Positions 1 to 8,468 of a stretch of 60,234 nucleotides of DNA are shown here, piece by piece. Below the pieces are notes generated by a model. The model was given only the letters and a program-made list of their open reading frames with translations, did no database searches and was not told the DNA's origin. This DNA comes from an uncultured Roseburia sp. Lineage in GTDB: Bacteria > Bacillota > Clostridia > Lachnospirales > Lachnospiraceae. Each line of letters opens with the position of its first letter. Position 1 is the first letter of the stretch. Where the stretch lies: contig CAMWKH010000017.1 of the NCBI GenBank assembly GCA_947174805.1, positions 1-60,234 of the forward strand. Direction: 5' to 3'. The position numbers and the translations under genes were made by a program.

Positions 1-1976
1 ATGCTTTTAAATTACAAGCCCCCTACAAGCCCACAGGCGACCAGCCCCAGGCCATTGCAGAACTGGTAAAGGGCTTCAAGGAGGGCAATCAATTCCAGAC
101 TTTACTAGGGGTTACGGGTTCCGGCAAGACATTTACGATGGCGAATGTCATTCAGGAATTGCAGAAGCCGACGCTGGTTATCGCCCACAACAAGACGCTT
201 GCGGCGCAGCTATACGGAGAATTCAAGGAGATGTTCCCTGAGAATGCAGTGGAGTATTTTGTGTCCTATTACGACTACTATCAGCCCGAGGCTTATGTTC
301 CTTCCACAGATACCTATATCGCCAAGGATTCCGCCATCAACGAGGAAATTGACAAACTCAGGCTTTCCGCCACGGCGGCGTTGGTAGAGCGCAGGGACGT
401 GGTAATTATCGCCAGTGTTTCCTGTATTTACGGCTTGGGCAGCCCTGTGGATTATCAGAATATGATGGTGTCTTTGCGCCCAGGCCAGGAGAAGGACAGG
501 GACGAGGTCATTCAGAAATTAATCAGCATACAATATACGAGAAACGATATGGATTTTCACCGGGGAACTTTCCGGGTTCGGGGGGACGTATTGGAAATTT
601 TTCCGGCAAATTTCAGTGAAACCGCCTACCGGGTGGAATTTTTCGGGGACGAGATAGACAGGATTGTGGAAGTGGACGTGCTTACCGGGGAGATTAAAAA
701 CACCCTGGAGCATATTGCCGTTTTCCCCGCCTCCCACTATGTGGTGCCCCAGGAAAAAATAAACAAGGCATGTGTGGAAATTGAAAGAGAGATGGAGGAG
801 CGTGTCCGGTATTTCAAAGAGCATGGCAAGCTGTTGGAGGCCCAGCGCATTGCGGAGCGCACTAACTTTGATATAGAGATGTTGAAAGAAACAGGGTTTT
901 GCAGCGGAATTGAAAACTATTCCAGAATATTGGCGGACATGCCTCCAGGGGCCACACCACATACCCTTATGGATTATTTTCCCGATGATTTTCTCATTAT
1001 TGTGGACGAGTCCCACATCACCATCCCCCAGGTGCGGGGCATGTTTGCAGGGGACCAGTCAAGGAAATCCACCTTGGTGGATTACGGTTTCCGGCTTCCC
1101 TCCGCAAAGGACAACAGGCCCTTAAATTTCGGGGAATTTGAGAGCAAAATTAACCAGATGCTTTTTGTGTCCGCAACGCCAAATGTCTATGAGGATGAGC
1201 ATGAATTGTTCCGCACGGAGCAGATTATCCGTCCCACAGGGCTTTTGGACCCGGAGGTGGAAGTCCGCCCGGTGGAAGGGCAGATTGACGATTTAATCGC
1301 AGAGGTAAAAAAGGAGACGGGAAACCATCACAAGATACTGATTACAACTCTCACAAAGCGCATGGCGGAGGATTTGACAGACTATATGAACGAGGTGGGA
1401 ATCCGGGTAAAATATCTCCATTCGGATATAGATACCTTGGAGCGCTCTGAGATTATAAGGGATATGCGTTTGGATGTCTTTGACGTTTTGGTGGGGATTA
1501 ACCTTTTGCGGGAGGGCCTTGACATTCCCGAGATTACTTTGGTGGCAATTTTGGATGCGGACAAAGAGGGATTCCTTCGCTCGGAGACTTCCCTGATACA
1601 GACTATCGGAAGGGCGGCGAGAAATTCAGAGGGCCATGTAATTATGTATGCCGATTCCATAACGGATTCCATGCGGGTTGCCATAGAGGAGACAAAGCGC
1701 AGGAGAGAGATTCAGCAGAGATATAATGAAGAACACGGCATCACTCCTCAGACGATACAAAAATCTGTCCGGGATTTAATCAGTATCTCCAAGAAAGTTG
1801 CCAAGGAAGAGCAGAAATTTGCAAAAGATCCGGAATCCATGAGCAAAAAGGAACTGGAGAAGCTTATTGCGGAAGTGAAAAAGAAAATGGAGAAGGCAGC
1901 GGCGGAACTTAATTTTGAGGCAGCGGCGGAACTTCGGGATAAAATGTTAGAGTTGAAAAAATATAACAACGATTAA
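1..1976 (+). CDS. uvrB: UvrABC excinuclease subunit B (5' end just outside window)
   Basis: UvrB is the damage-verifying helicase-like subunit of nucleotide excision repair; UvrA loads it and it recruits UvrC. The reading frame is open from base 3, and the first Met in the window (138) lies after the Walker A motif GVTGSGKT (108-131), so the real start is only one or a few codons upstream of base 1. About 657 residues are present, close to the usual length. Visible landmarks are the N-terminal [11 protein letters not shown], the beta-hairpin region beginning [12 protein letters not shown], the DEAD-type box IIVDESH, motif [11 protein letters not shown], and a C-terminal UVR motif ([12 protein letters not shown]) that binds UvrC. 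uvrA starts 25 bases after the stop, so the two genes are probably co-transcribed. Confidence 0.98.
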   Translation, partial: AFKLQAPYKPTGDQPQAIAELVKGFKEGNQFQTLLGVTGSGKTFTMANVIQELQKPTLVIAHNKTLAAQLYGEFKEMFPENAVEYFVSYYDYYQPEAYVPSTDTYIAKDSAINEEIDKLRLSATAALVERRDVVIIASVSCIYGLGSPVDYQNMMVSLRPGQEKDRDEVIQKLISIQYTRNDMDFHRGTFRVRGDVLEIFPANFSETAYRVEFFGDEIDRIVEVDVLTGEIKNTLEHIAVFPASHYVVPQEKINKACVEIEREMEERVRYFKEHGKLLEAQRIAERTNFDIEMLKETGFCSGIENYSRILADMPPGATPHTLMDYFPDDFLIIVDESHITIPQVRGMFAGDQSRKSTLVDYGFRLPSAKDNRPLNFGEFESKINQMLFVSATPNVYEDEHELFRTEQIIRPTGLLDPEVEVRPVEGQIDDLIAEVKKETGNHHKILITTLTKRMAEDLTDYMNEVGIRVKYLHSDIDTLERSEIIRDMRLDVFDVLVGINLLREGLDIPEITLVAILDADKEGFLRSETSLIQTIGRAARNSEGHVIMYADSITDSMRVAIEETKRRREIQQRYNEEHGITPQTIQKSVRDLISISKKVAKEEQKFAKDPESMSKKELEKLIAEVKKKMEKAAAELNFEAAAELRDKMLELKKYNND

Positions 1977-2000
1977 AAACGAGGAGCACAGGAAAAAATT

Positions 2001-4838
2001 ATGAGCGAGAGAAAATACATCAAGATTCGGGGAGCGAAAGAACACAATTTAAAAGGAGTCAATATCGATATTCCCAGAAATGAATTTGTGGTGCTCACAG
2101 GGTTGAGCGGTTCCGGAAAATCATCCCTGGCCTTTGACACCATCTATGCCGAGGGTCAGCGGAGATATATGGAGTCTTTGTCCTCCTATGCCAGGCAGTT
2201 TCTAGGACAGATGGAAAAACCGGATGTGGAAAAGATAGAGGGGCTTCCGCCAGCCATATCTATTGACCAGAAAAGTACCAACCGCAATCCCCGTTCCACT
2301 GTGGGGACGGTGACGGAGATTTACGACTATTTCCGTCTGCTCTATGCAAGAATCGGTATTCCCCACTGTCCCAAATGCGGCAGGGAAATCAAAAAGCAGA
2401 CCGTGGACCAGATGGTAGACCAGATCATGAGCCTGCCGGAGCGCACCAGAATCCAGCTTTTGGCTCCTGTGGTACGGGGCAGGAAAGGGGAACACCAAAA
2501 ACTTTTTGAAAAGGCAAAAAAAAGCGGTTACGTCCGGGTGCAGGTGGACGGCAGCGTCTATGAACTCACAGAGGAGATTAAGCTTGACAAAAATAAAAAG
2601 CACAATATTGAAATCGTGGTGGACCGTCTTGTAGTTAAGGAGGGCATGGAAAAACGTCTCACGGATTCCATTGAAAATGTCCTGGATTTGGCGGAGGGCC
2701 TTTTGATGGTGGAAGTAGTGGAGGGGGAGACGTTAAATTTCTCCCAGAGTTTTTCCTGTCCGGACTGCGGCATCAGCGTGGATGAAATTGAGCCCAGAAG
2801 TTTTTCTTTTAACAATCCTTTTGGGGCCTGTCCCGTGTGTTTTGGGCTTGGATATAAAATGGAGTTTGACGAGGACTTAATGATACCTGATAAAAGCCTG
2901 AGTATTGCAGAGGGAGCCATTCAGGTGATGGGTTGGCAGTCCTGCACAGACCCGGGGAGTTATACCTATGCCATTTTACAGGCATTGTCCAAAGAATTTG
3001 ATTTTGATTTGGCAGCGCCCTACCAGGATTTAAGTGAGGAGGTCCGCCAGATGCTCATACACGGCACGGAGCGCTCCGTAAAAGTATACTACAAGGGCCA
3101 GAGGGGAGAGGGCGTCTATGATGTGGTATTTGAAGGGTTAATCAGCAATGCCCAAAGGCGTTACAGGGAGACTGGTTCCGATGTGATGAAGCAGGAATAT
3201 GAGCAGTTTATGCGGATTACCCCTTGTCAGGAGTGTAAGGGCCAGCGTCTGAAAAAAACTTCCCTGGCAGTGACAGTCAGCGGGAAAAATATTTTTGAGA
3301 TTACCAATATGTCGGTTAAAAATCTTCAGCAGTATCTTTTGGATATGGAACTTAGCAGCCAGCAGAAACTAATCGGTAATCAGATCTTAAAAGAAATCCG
3401 TTCCAGGGTGGGATTTTTGGTGGATGTGGGATTGGAATATCTAAGCCTTTCCAGGGCCACAGGAACGTTGTCAGGAGGGGAGGCCCAGCGCATCCGTCTG
3501 GCTACCCAGGTTGGTTCCGGTTTGGTGGGAGTGGCATATATTTTAGACGAGCCAAGCATCGGGCTGCACCAGAGAGATAATGATAAACTGCTGGCCACAT
3601 TAAAAGGTCTGAGGGATTTGGGAAATACCCTGGTGGTGGTGGAACATGACGAGGACACCATGCTGGCGGCAGATTATATTGTGGATATCGGGCCCGGAGC
3701 GGGGGAGCACGGAGGAGAGGTGATTGCCAGCGGTACGGCGGAGGAGATTATGGCAAACCCCAATTCCCTAACAGGAGCTTATCTTAGCGGAAAACAAAAG
3801 ATACCTGTGCCAAAGGAGCGAAGGAAACCCACAGGATTTTTAAAAGTGGTAAAAGCTGCGGAAAACAATTTAAAAGATGTTACAGTGGAGTTTCCCCTGG
3901 GGGTTATGACCTGTGTCACAGGCGTTTCCGGTTCCGGAAAAAGTTCTCTCACAAATGAGGTTTTGTATAAAACCCTCCAGAAAAATTTAAACCATGCCAG
4001 GACGATTCCAGGAAAACACAAAGAGATTTTGGGAATGGAACACCTTGATAAGGTGATAGATATAGACCAGTCTCCCATCGGCAGGACTCCCCGGTCCAAT
4101 CCGGCCACATATACGGGAGTTTTTGATATGATACGCGACCTTTTTGCAGCCACCCCGGATGCAAAAGCTAAGGGATATAAAAAAGGAAGGTTTAGTTTCA
4201 ATGTGAAAGGCGGAAGGTGCGAAGCCTGTTCCGGAGACGGAATTTTAAAAGTGGAAATGCATTTCCTGCCGGATGTGTATGTACCCTGTGAAGTATGCGG
4301 GGGAAAACGCTATAACAGGGAGACGCTGGATGTAAAATATAAGGGGAAAAACATTTATGACGTCTTAAATATGACGGTGGAGGAAGCCCTGGAATTTTTC
4401 AAAAATGTGCCCTCCATCGAGAGGAAAATACAGACCTTGTATGATGTGGGACTTTCTTATATCCGTCTGGGACAGCCCTCCACGGAACTTTCCGGCGGTG
4501 AGGCCCAGAGGATAAAACTGGCAACAGAGTTAAGCCGCAGAAGCACAGGGAAAACCATTTATATTTTAGACGAGCCCACCACGGGACTGCACTTTGAGGA
4601 TGTGCGGAAACTGATTGAAATTCTCAGGCGTCTCTCCGATGGGGGGAATACAGTGGTGGTAATCGAGCATAACCTGGATGTGATTAAGACGGCGGACTAT
4701 ATTATCGACATGGGACCGGAGGGAGGAGACGGCGGCGGAACGGTAATTGCGAAAGGAACCCCCGAGGAAGTTGCGGAGTCAAAAGAGTCTTACACAGGGA
4801 AATATATCAAAAAATTTTTGACAAAAGAGCGGTTTTAA
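2001..4838 (+). CDS. uvrA: UvrABC excinuclease subunit A
   Basis: This is the 945-residue dimeric ABC-type ATPase that finds bulky DNA lesions and loads UvrB. It has two ABC modules. The first Walker A is GLSGSGKSS (residues 34-42) and the second is GVSGSGKSS in the C-terminal half. Each module has a signature LSGGEAQRI and a Walker B ILDEPS or ILDEPT. Two CxxC-type zinc modules are visible, one around CPDCG...CPVCFG and one around CEACSGDG...CEVCGG. Length and layout are normal. A GAGGAG ribosome binding site precedes the ATG. The gene ends 23 bases before a strong intrinsic terminator, which closes the uvrB-uvrA unit. Confidence 0.98.
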   Translation: MSERKYIKIRGAKEHNLKGVNIDIPRNEFVVLTGLSGSGKSSLAFDTIYAEGQRRYMESLSSYARQFLGQMEKPDVEKIEGLPPAISIDQKSTNRNPRSTVGTVTEIYDYFRLLYARIGIPHCPKCGREIKKQTVDQMVDQIMSLPERTRIQLLAPVVRGRKGEHQKLFEKAKKSGYVRVQVDGSVYELTEEIKLDKNKKHNIEIVVDRLVVKEGMEKRLTDSIENVLDLAEGLLMVEVVEGETLNFSQSFSCPDCGISVDEIEPRSFSFNNPFGACPVCFGLGYKMEFDEDLMIPDKSLSIAEGAIQVMGWQSCTDPGSYTYAILQALSKEFDFDLAAPYQDLSEEVRQMLIHGTERSVKVYYKGQRGEGVYDVVFEGLISNAQRRYRETGSDVMKQEYEQFMRITPCQECKGQRLKKTSLAVTVSGKNIFEITNMSVKNLQQYLLDMELSSQQKLIGNQILKEIRSRVGFLVDVGLEYLSLSRATGTLSGGEAQRIRLATQVGSGLVGVAYILDEPSIGLHQRDNDKLLATLKGLRDLGNTLVVVEHDEDTMLAADYIVDIGPGAGEHGGEVIASGTAEEIMANPNSLTGAYLSGKQKIPVPKERRKPTGFLKVVKAAENNLKDVTVEFPLGVMTCVTGVSGSGKSSLTNEVLYKTLQKNLNHARTIPGKHKEILGMEHLDKVIDIDQSPIGRTPRSNPATYTGVFDMIRDLFAATPDAKAKGYKKGRFSFNVKGGRCEACSGDGILKVEMHFLPDVYVPCEVCGGKRYNRETLDVKYKGKNIYDVLNMTVEEALEFFKNVPSIERKIQTLYDVGLSYIRLGQPSTELSGGEAQRIKLATELSRRSTGKTIYILDEPTTGLHFEDVRKLIEILRRLSDGGNTVVVIEHNLDVIKTADYIIDMGPEGGDGGGTVIAKGTPEEVAESKESYTGKYIKKFLTKERF

Positions 4839-4861
4839 TGCCCTAGGTTTTGTATACTAAA

Positions 4862-4896
4862 ATACCCATCCCGGCGAGGGATGGGTATCTCTTTTT
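4862..4896 (+). terminator. Intrinsic terminator after uvrA
   Basis: An 11-bp perfect stem (4862-4872 with 4878-4888, arm ATACCCATCCC) has a GGCGA loop and is followed by CTCTTTTT. It lies 23 bases after the uvrA stop and fits a Rho-independent terminator. Confidence 0.93.
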
Positions 4897-4906
4897 AAGA
4901 AAGGAA

Positions 4907-5014
4907 ATGAGTTATGAAAAACACTGTATAACAAAATTGAATTGGGGAGTACCCCCCGGACCCGAAAGCCCGGGGAGCATGAGTTATGAAAACTATAATA
5001 GCCTTATCAGCTAG
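4907..5014 (+). CDS. Possible 35-residue small ORF with repeated MSYE segment
   Basis: The ORF starts at an ATG after AAGGAA and ends at TAG. Its odd feature is an exact 14-base repeat, ATGAGTTATGAAAA, at 4907 and again in frame at 4979, 72 bases (24 codons) later, so the peptide carries MSYE twice. Between the copies is a GC-rich patch (CCCCGG pairing with CCGGGG) encoding a Gly/Pro-rich stretch. It sits after the uvrA terminator and about 140 bases before the mbl promoter, with no promoter that I can see. I do not recognise the peptide. It could be a real small protein, or the remains of a small repeat insertion that happens to stay open. Confidence 0.25.
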   Translation: MSYEKHCITKLNWGVPPGPESPGSMSYENYNSLIS

Positions 5015-5154
5015 TACTGTTTCAGTATATAGGGAAATTGTGACCAGTTTGTGATGAAATATTGAAAAGAATATAAAATTCTACCAAAAAAGTTTCTTGA
5101 TTCTTTAGAAATTCTTAAATTCTGGAAAAAATATCCGATTTCAAAAAAAATGAT

Positions 5155-5182
5155 TTGAAAAATGGAAGTATTTGTATATAAT
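5155..5182 (+). promoter_or_regulatory. Sigma-A-type promoter for mbl
   Basis: TTGAAA (5155-5160), a 16-base spacer and a perfect TATAAT (5177-5182) lie in AT-rich DNA 80 bases upstream of the mbl ATG. The preceding terminator supports a new transcription unit here. Confidence 0.7.
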
Positions 5183-5262
5183 AAGGATATATATGTAAAA
5201 ATATGATTAAATGCACGATTTGTGTTTACAATAAACAGCAGTAAGATGAAAGGGGAAACATA

Positions 5263-6258
5263 ATGGTTTCAACAGATATAGGAATTGACTTAGGAACAGC
5301 CAGCATATTAGTATATATTAAGGGGAAAGGCGTGGTGTTGAAAGAACCATCAGTGGTTGCCTTTGACAGAGATACAAATAAAGTGAAAGCCATCGGGGAG
5401 GAAGCAAGGTTAATGCTTGGAAGGACTCCGGGTAATATTGTGGCAGTGCGCCCTCTGCGCCAGGGGGTTATCTCCGATTATACCGTTACGGAAAAAATGA
5501 TTAAATATTTTATCCAGAAAGCTATCGGCAAGAAAAATTTCCGCAAGCCCAGAATCAGTGTCTGTGTGCCCAGCGGTGTCACAGAGGTAGAAAAAAAAGC
5601 GGTGGAGGATGCAACTTATGCGGCGGGGGCCAGGTATGTAGAGATTATCGAGGAACCCATAGCTGCCGCTATCGGGGCGGGAATTGATATTGCAAGACCC
5701 TGCGGCAATATGATAGTGGATATCGGCGGCGGGACCGCAGATATCGCAGTGATCTCCCTGGGAGGCTCTGTGGTCAGCACATCCATCAAAATTGCAGGGG
5801 ATGATTTTGACGAAGCCATTGTCCGTTATATGAGAAAAAAGCATAATCTTCTGATTGGTGAGAGAACCGCAGAGGATATTAAAATAAAAATCGGTTCCTG
5901 TTTCTCTAATGGGCGGAATGAGACCATGGATGTGAGAGGGCGGAATCTCGTCACAGGACTTCCAAAGACGGTGACAGTCTCTTCTGAGGAGACGGAGGAA
6001 GCCTTGAGAGAACCCACCATGCAGATTGTAGAAGCTGTCCACAGTGTGCTGGAAAAGACGCCCCCAGAGCTTGCGGCGGATGTGGCAGACCGGGGCATTG
6101 TCCTCACAGGAGGGGGAGCCCTTCTCCGGGGATTGGAGGAGCTTTTGGAGGATCGGACAGGCATCAATACCATGACTGCGGAGGAGCCTATGACCTGCGT
6201 GGCCATCGGCACGGGAAAATATGTAGAGTTTTTAGCGGGAAAAAGGGATGATGACTAA
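5263..6258 (+). CDS. mbl: MreB-family rod-shape protein, Mbl-like
   Basis: This 331-residue bacterial actin homologue polymerises under the membrane and guides peptidoglycan synthesis along the side wall. The actin-fold nucleotide motifs are present: phosphate-1 DIGIDLGTAS at the start, phosphate-2 DIGGGTADIAVISLGG near residue 155, and the adenosine motif LTGGGALLRGLEE near residue 280. The choice of Mbl over MreB rests on context. The next two genes are flhO- and flhP-like, which is the Bacillus subtilis order, and mreC/mreD are not adjacent. AAAGGGGA precedes the ATG. The stop codon overlaps the -35-like box of a sigma-D-like promoter. Confidence 0.9.
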   Translation: MVSTDIGIDLGTASILVYIKGKGVVLKEPSVVAFDRDTNKVKAIGEEARLMLGRTPGNIVAVRPLRQGVISDYTVTEKMIKYFIQKAIGKKNFRKPRISVCVPSGVTEVEKKAVEDATYAAGARYVEIIEEPIAAAIGAGIDIARPCGNMIVDIGGGTADIAVISLGGSVVSTSIKIAGDDFDEAIVRYMRKKHNLLIGERTAEDIKIKIGSCFSNGRNETMDVRGRNLVTGLPKTVTVSSEETEEALREPTMQIVEAVHSVLEKTPPELAADVADRGIVLTGGGALLRGLEELLEDRTGINTMTAEEPMTCVAIGTGKYVEFLAGKRDDD

Positions 6259-6283
6259 AGAAATCATTCATTTATGCCGATAT
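6256..6283 (+). promoter_or_regulatory. Sigma-D (sigma-28)-like flagellar promoter
   Basis: TAAA (6256-6259, overlapping the mbl stop codon), a 16-base spacer and GCCGATAT (6276-6283) match the flagellar sigma factor consensus TAAA-N15-GCCGATAW, with one extra spacer base. Transcription would start near 6290, leaving a leader of about 80 bases before flhO. The match sits exactly ahead of a flagellar gene set, which raises confidence. Confidence 0.65.
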
Positions 6284-6372
6284 AAATATGTAGCGAATGT
6301 CATGGATGGAAAATGCAGGTTCAGGGAAGAGCCGTATTGCATCAGCGCAGTCTGATGGAGGAAGGATGAGAG

Positions 6373-7173
6373 ATGGTAAAAGGGTTATATACCGCATATA
6401 CCGGGATGGTGGAAGAACAGCGGCGCATGGATGTTATGACAAACAACCTTGCAAATGCCAACACCACAGGGTTTAAGAAAGAGGGAACGGTAAATCAGGC
6501 ATTCGAAGACCAGTTGGCAATCAGGATAAAAGACAGTTCGGAAGTACTGAACCGCAAGCGCATCGGAATTGTAAGTATGGGAGACAAAGTTGGAGAGACT
6601 TACCGGGATTTTGCCCAGGGCTCTTTTAATGTGACAGAGAATCCCCTGGATTTGGCGTTAGACGGAAATGGATTTTTTGCCATAGAATTTACCGATAAAC
6701 AGGGACAGACATCTGTGAAATACACGAGAGACGGTGCATTTACCATGGACAGGGAAGGCTATCTTCGGACAAAAGACGGGGATTATGTCTTAAATGCCAA
6801 CGGAGCCAGAAATGGCGCAGGAGGCCAGGCAAACCGTGTGAGAATTGACACTAACCTGGATGTGACAATCGATGCGGACGGCTCCATCTGGCAGGACAAT
6901 GACCAGGTGGGACAGATTGGGATTGTTGATTTTGAAAATTATGATTATCTGGAAAAATACGGAGAGAATTTATTTGATGTGGTAAACGGCGGTACGGCTA
7001 TCGCCTCGGAGGCGAGGATAGAACAGGGATGCCTGGAGATGTCCAATGTAAATGTTGTCACAGAGATGGTGGAGATGATTACCATCACCCGTGCCTATGA
7101 AGCAAATCAGAAAATTATTCAGACCGTTGACGGAACTTTGGATAAAGCAGTAAACGATGTAGGTAAAGTATAG
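6373..7173 (+). CDS. flhO: Flagellar basal-body rod protein, FlhO/FlgF-like
   Basis: This 266-residue protein is a structural part of the flagellar rod, exported through the flagellar type III apparatus without a cleaved signal. The N-terminus carries the rod-protein signature (YTAYTGMVEEQRRMDVMTNN followed by LANANTTGFKKE). The C-terminus has the matching helix EANQKIIQTVDGTLDKAV; in this family the two ends form the coiled-coil core. The central DGNGFFAIE segment is also typical. A second rod protein follows 14 bases later and a rod-binding protein after that, so the three form a small rod operon, probably driven by the sigma-D-like promoter at 6256. The FlgF versus FlgG label is inferred from order. 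Confidence 0.9.
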   Translation: MVKGLYTAYTGMVEEQRRMDVMTNNLANANTTGFKKEGTVNQAFEDQLAIRIKDSSEVLNRKRIGIVSMGDKVGETYRDFAQGSFNVTENPLDLALDGNGFFAIEFTDKQGQTSVKYTRDGAFTMDREGYLRTKDGDYVLNANGARNGAGGQANRVRIDTNLDVTIDADGSIWQDNDQVGQIGIVDFENYDYLEKYGENLFDVVNGGTAIASEARIEQGCLEMSNVNVVTEMVEMITITRAYEANQKIIQTVDGTLDKAVNDVGKV

Positions 7174-7187
7174 GAGGATAAGATAAT

Positions 7188-8003
7188 ATGATGAGATCAT
7201 TGTGGTCTGCTGCATCGGGAATGATTGCCCAGCAGACAAACGTAGATACAATTTCACACAATCTTGCCAATGTAAATACAGTTGGTTATAAGACACAGAA
7301 GGCAGAATTTAAAACCCTCTTATATCAAAATCTGCAGGCCAGAACCACCACGGCAAACGGGGAGACAAAGCCCACTCCGGCTCAGGTGGGACTTGGAACA
7401 AGAGTTGCAGATATCAATACTTATTTTACACAGGGCGCTCTGGCAGCCAGTGAGAGCAATACGGACTTTGCCATTGACGGCCGTGGTTTCTTTGCCGTAT
7501 TAGGGGACGACGGGGAAACTTACTATACAAGAAACGGAAGTTTTACCTGGGCTATCGGACCCCAGGGGACGACCCTTTGTAACCAGGATGGATATCCGGT
7601 ACTGGATTCTACGGGTAAAAATATTGTGATTCCAAACGGTGTTACCAGCGGAAATATGGTGATTTCTCAGGACGGCAGCGTGGGATATAAGAGAGCGGAC
7701 GGTACATATGTGGCGATGAACCAGACAATCGGGCTGTATCAGTTTACCAATCCCGCAGGATTGAATAAACTTTCCAGGAGTCTGTACGCTGTCACAGACG
7801 CTTCCGGGGAGGCTATGAATGAAGCTACAGCCAATGGATTGACCAAAAGTAACGTGCTTCAGAATTATCTGGAAAACTCCAATGTCCAGGTGGCGGATGA
7901 GATGGTAAACCTTATCATTGCCCAGAGGGCTTATGAGTTGAATTCCAAGGCCATCCAGGCGTCGGATGAGATGCTTCAGCAGGCAAACAGCCTGAGAAGA
8001 TAA
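7188..8003 (+). CDS. flhP: Flagellar basal-body rod protein, FlhP/FlgG-like
   Basis: This 271-residue paralogue of the preceding gene is probably the distal rod. It begins MRSLWSAASGMIAQQTNVD and continues SHNLANVNTVGYK, the conserved N-terminal rod motif. It has the internal DFAIDGRGFFAV motif and ends QRAYELNSKAIQASDEML, the conserved C-terminal helix. AGGAGG precedes the ATG, only 14 bases after flhO. Length is normal. FlgG is typically slightly longer than FlgF and closes the rod pair, which fits this order. Confidence 0.92.
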   Translation: MMRSLWSAASGMIAQQTNVDTISHNLANVNTVGYKTQKAEFKTLLYQNLQARTTTANGETKPTPAQVGLGTRVADINTYFTQGALAASESNTDFAIDGRGFFAVLGDDGETYYTRNGSFTWAIGPQGTTLCNQDGYPVLDSTGKNIVIPNGVTSGNMVISQDGSVGYKRADGTYVAMNQTIGLYQFTNPAGLNKLSRSLYAVTDASGEAMNEATANGLTKSNVLQNYLENSNVQVADEMVNLIIAQRAYELNSKAIQASDEMLQQANSLRR

Positions 8004-8024
8004 GAGAATAGGAGGAAATCATAA

Positions 8025-8378
8025 ATGAGTATGGATATCAGCGGTATTTCTTCCATGTTGGATTACACCAGCAAAACGGCAGGCAGCAGTAAGGCCAGCG
8101 GATTAGAATCCACACTGAAAGGGGATTTGTCCACGGCGGACGATGAGAAACTTATGAGTGTCTGCAAGGAGTTTGAGGCATACTTTGTGGAGATGGTCAT
8201 GAAGGAAGTGGAAAAAACCATTCCTAAAAATGAGGACGAAGATGGAGGAATGTCTCAGATGAAAGACTATTTCAAAGATGAGATGATACAGATACTGGCG
8301 GAGGATGTGTGTGAACAGCAGAATTTGGGACTGGCACAGCAGATGTACGAACAAATGAAACGGAATTATTCCCTGTAG
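8025..8378 (+). CDS. FlgJ-type rod-binding protein (N-terminal domain only)
   Basis: This 117-residue protein matches the rod-binding domain found at the N-terminus of proteobacterial FlgJ. The recognisable core is CKEFEAYFVEMVMKEVEKT, followed by a YFKDEMIQILAED helix and the end QNLGLAQQMYEQMKR. The peptidoglycan hydrolase domain of full FlgJ is absent, which is the usual state in Firmicutes. It probably helps assemble the rod made by the two preceding proteins. AGGAGG precedes the ATG and a terminator follows, so it closes the flhO-flhP unit. Confidence 0.85.
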   Translation: MSMDISGISSMLDYTSKTAGSSKASGLESTLKGDLSTADDEKLMSVCKEFEAYFVEMVMKEVEKTIPKNEDEDGGMSQMKDYFKDEMIQILAEDVCEQQNLGLAQQMYEQMKRNYSL

Positions 8379-8393
8379 AGGGACAAAGAATAG

Positions 8394-8426
8394 GGGCAGA
8401 TGCGCATACGTATCTGTCCAATTTTT
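8394..8426 (+). terminator. Intrinsic terminator after the flagellar rod operon
   Basis: GGGCAGATGCG (8394-8404), loop CATA and CGTATCTGTCC (8409-8419) form an 11-bp stem with two G-U pairs, followed by AATTTTT. Confidence 0.85.
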
Positions 8427-8468
8427 ATGGCGCGGGGACAAAAGGAAGATATATAGAAGGAAGATATT

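Larger units (their letters stand above)
4839..5262. other. uvrA-mbl intergenic region (424 bases)
   Basis: This is the only gap over 300 bases. From left to right it holds the uvrA terminator, a possible 35-codon small ORF with an internally repeated start segment, and an AT-rich stretch (about 5015-5150). A good sigma-A-type promoter for mbl ends the region. I see no riboswitch-like architecture in the AT-rich part. Confidence 0.6.

Noticed and set aside
8442..8467. AAGGAAGATAT direct repeat before recD2
   Set aside because: Two copies 15 bases apart; most simply a duplicated ribosome binding site, not a separate element.
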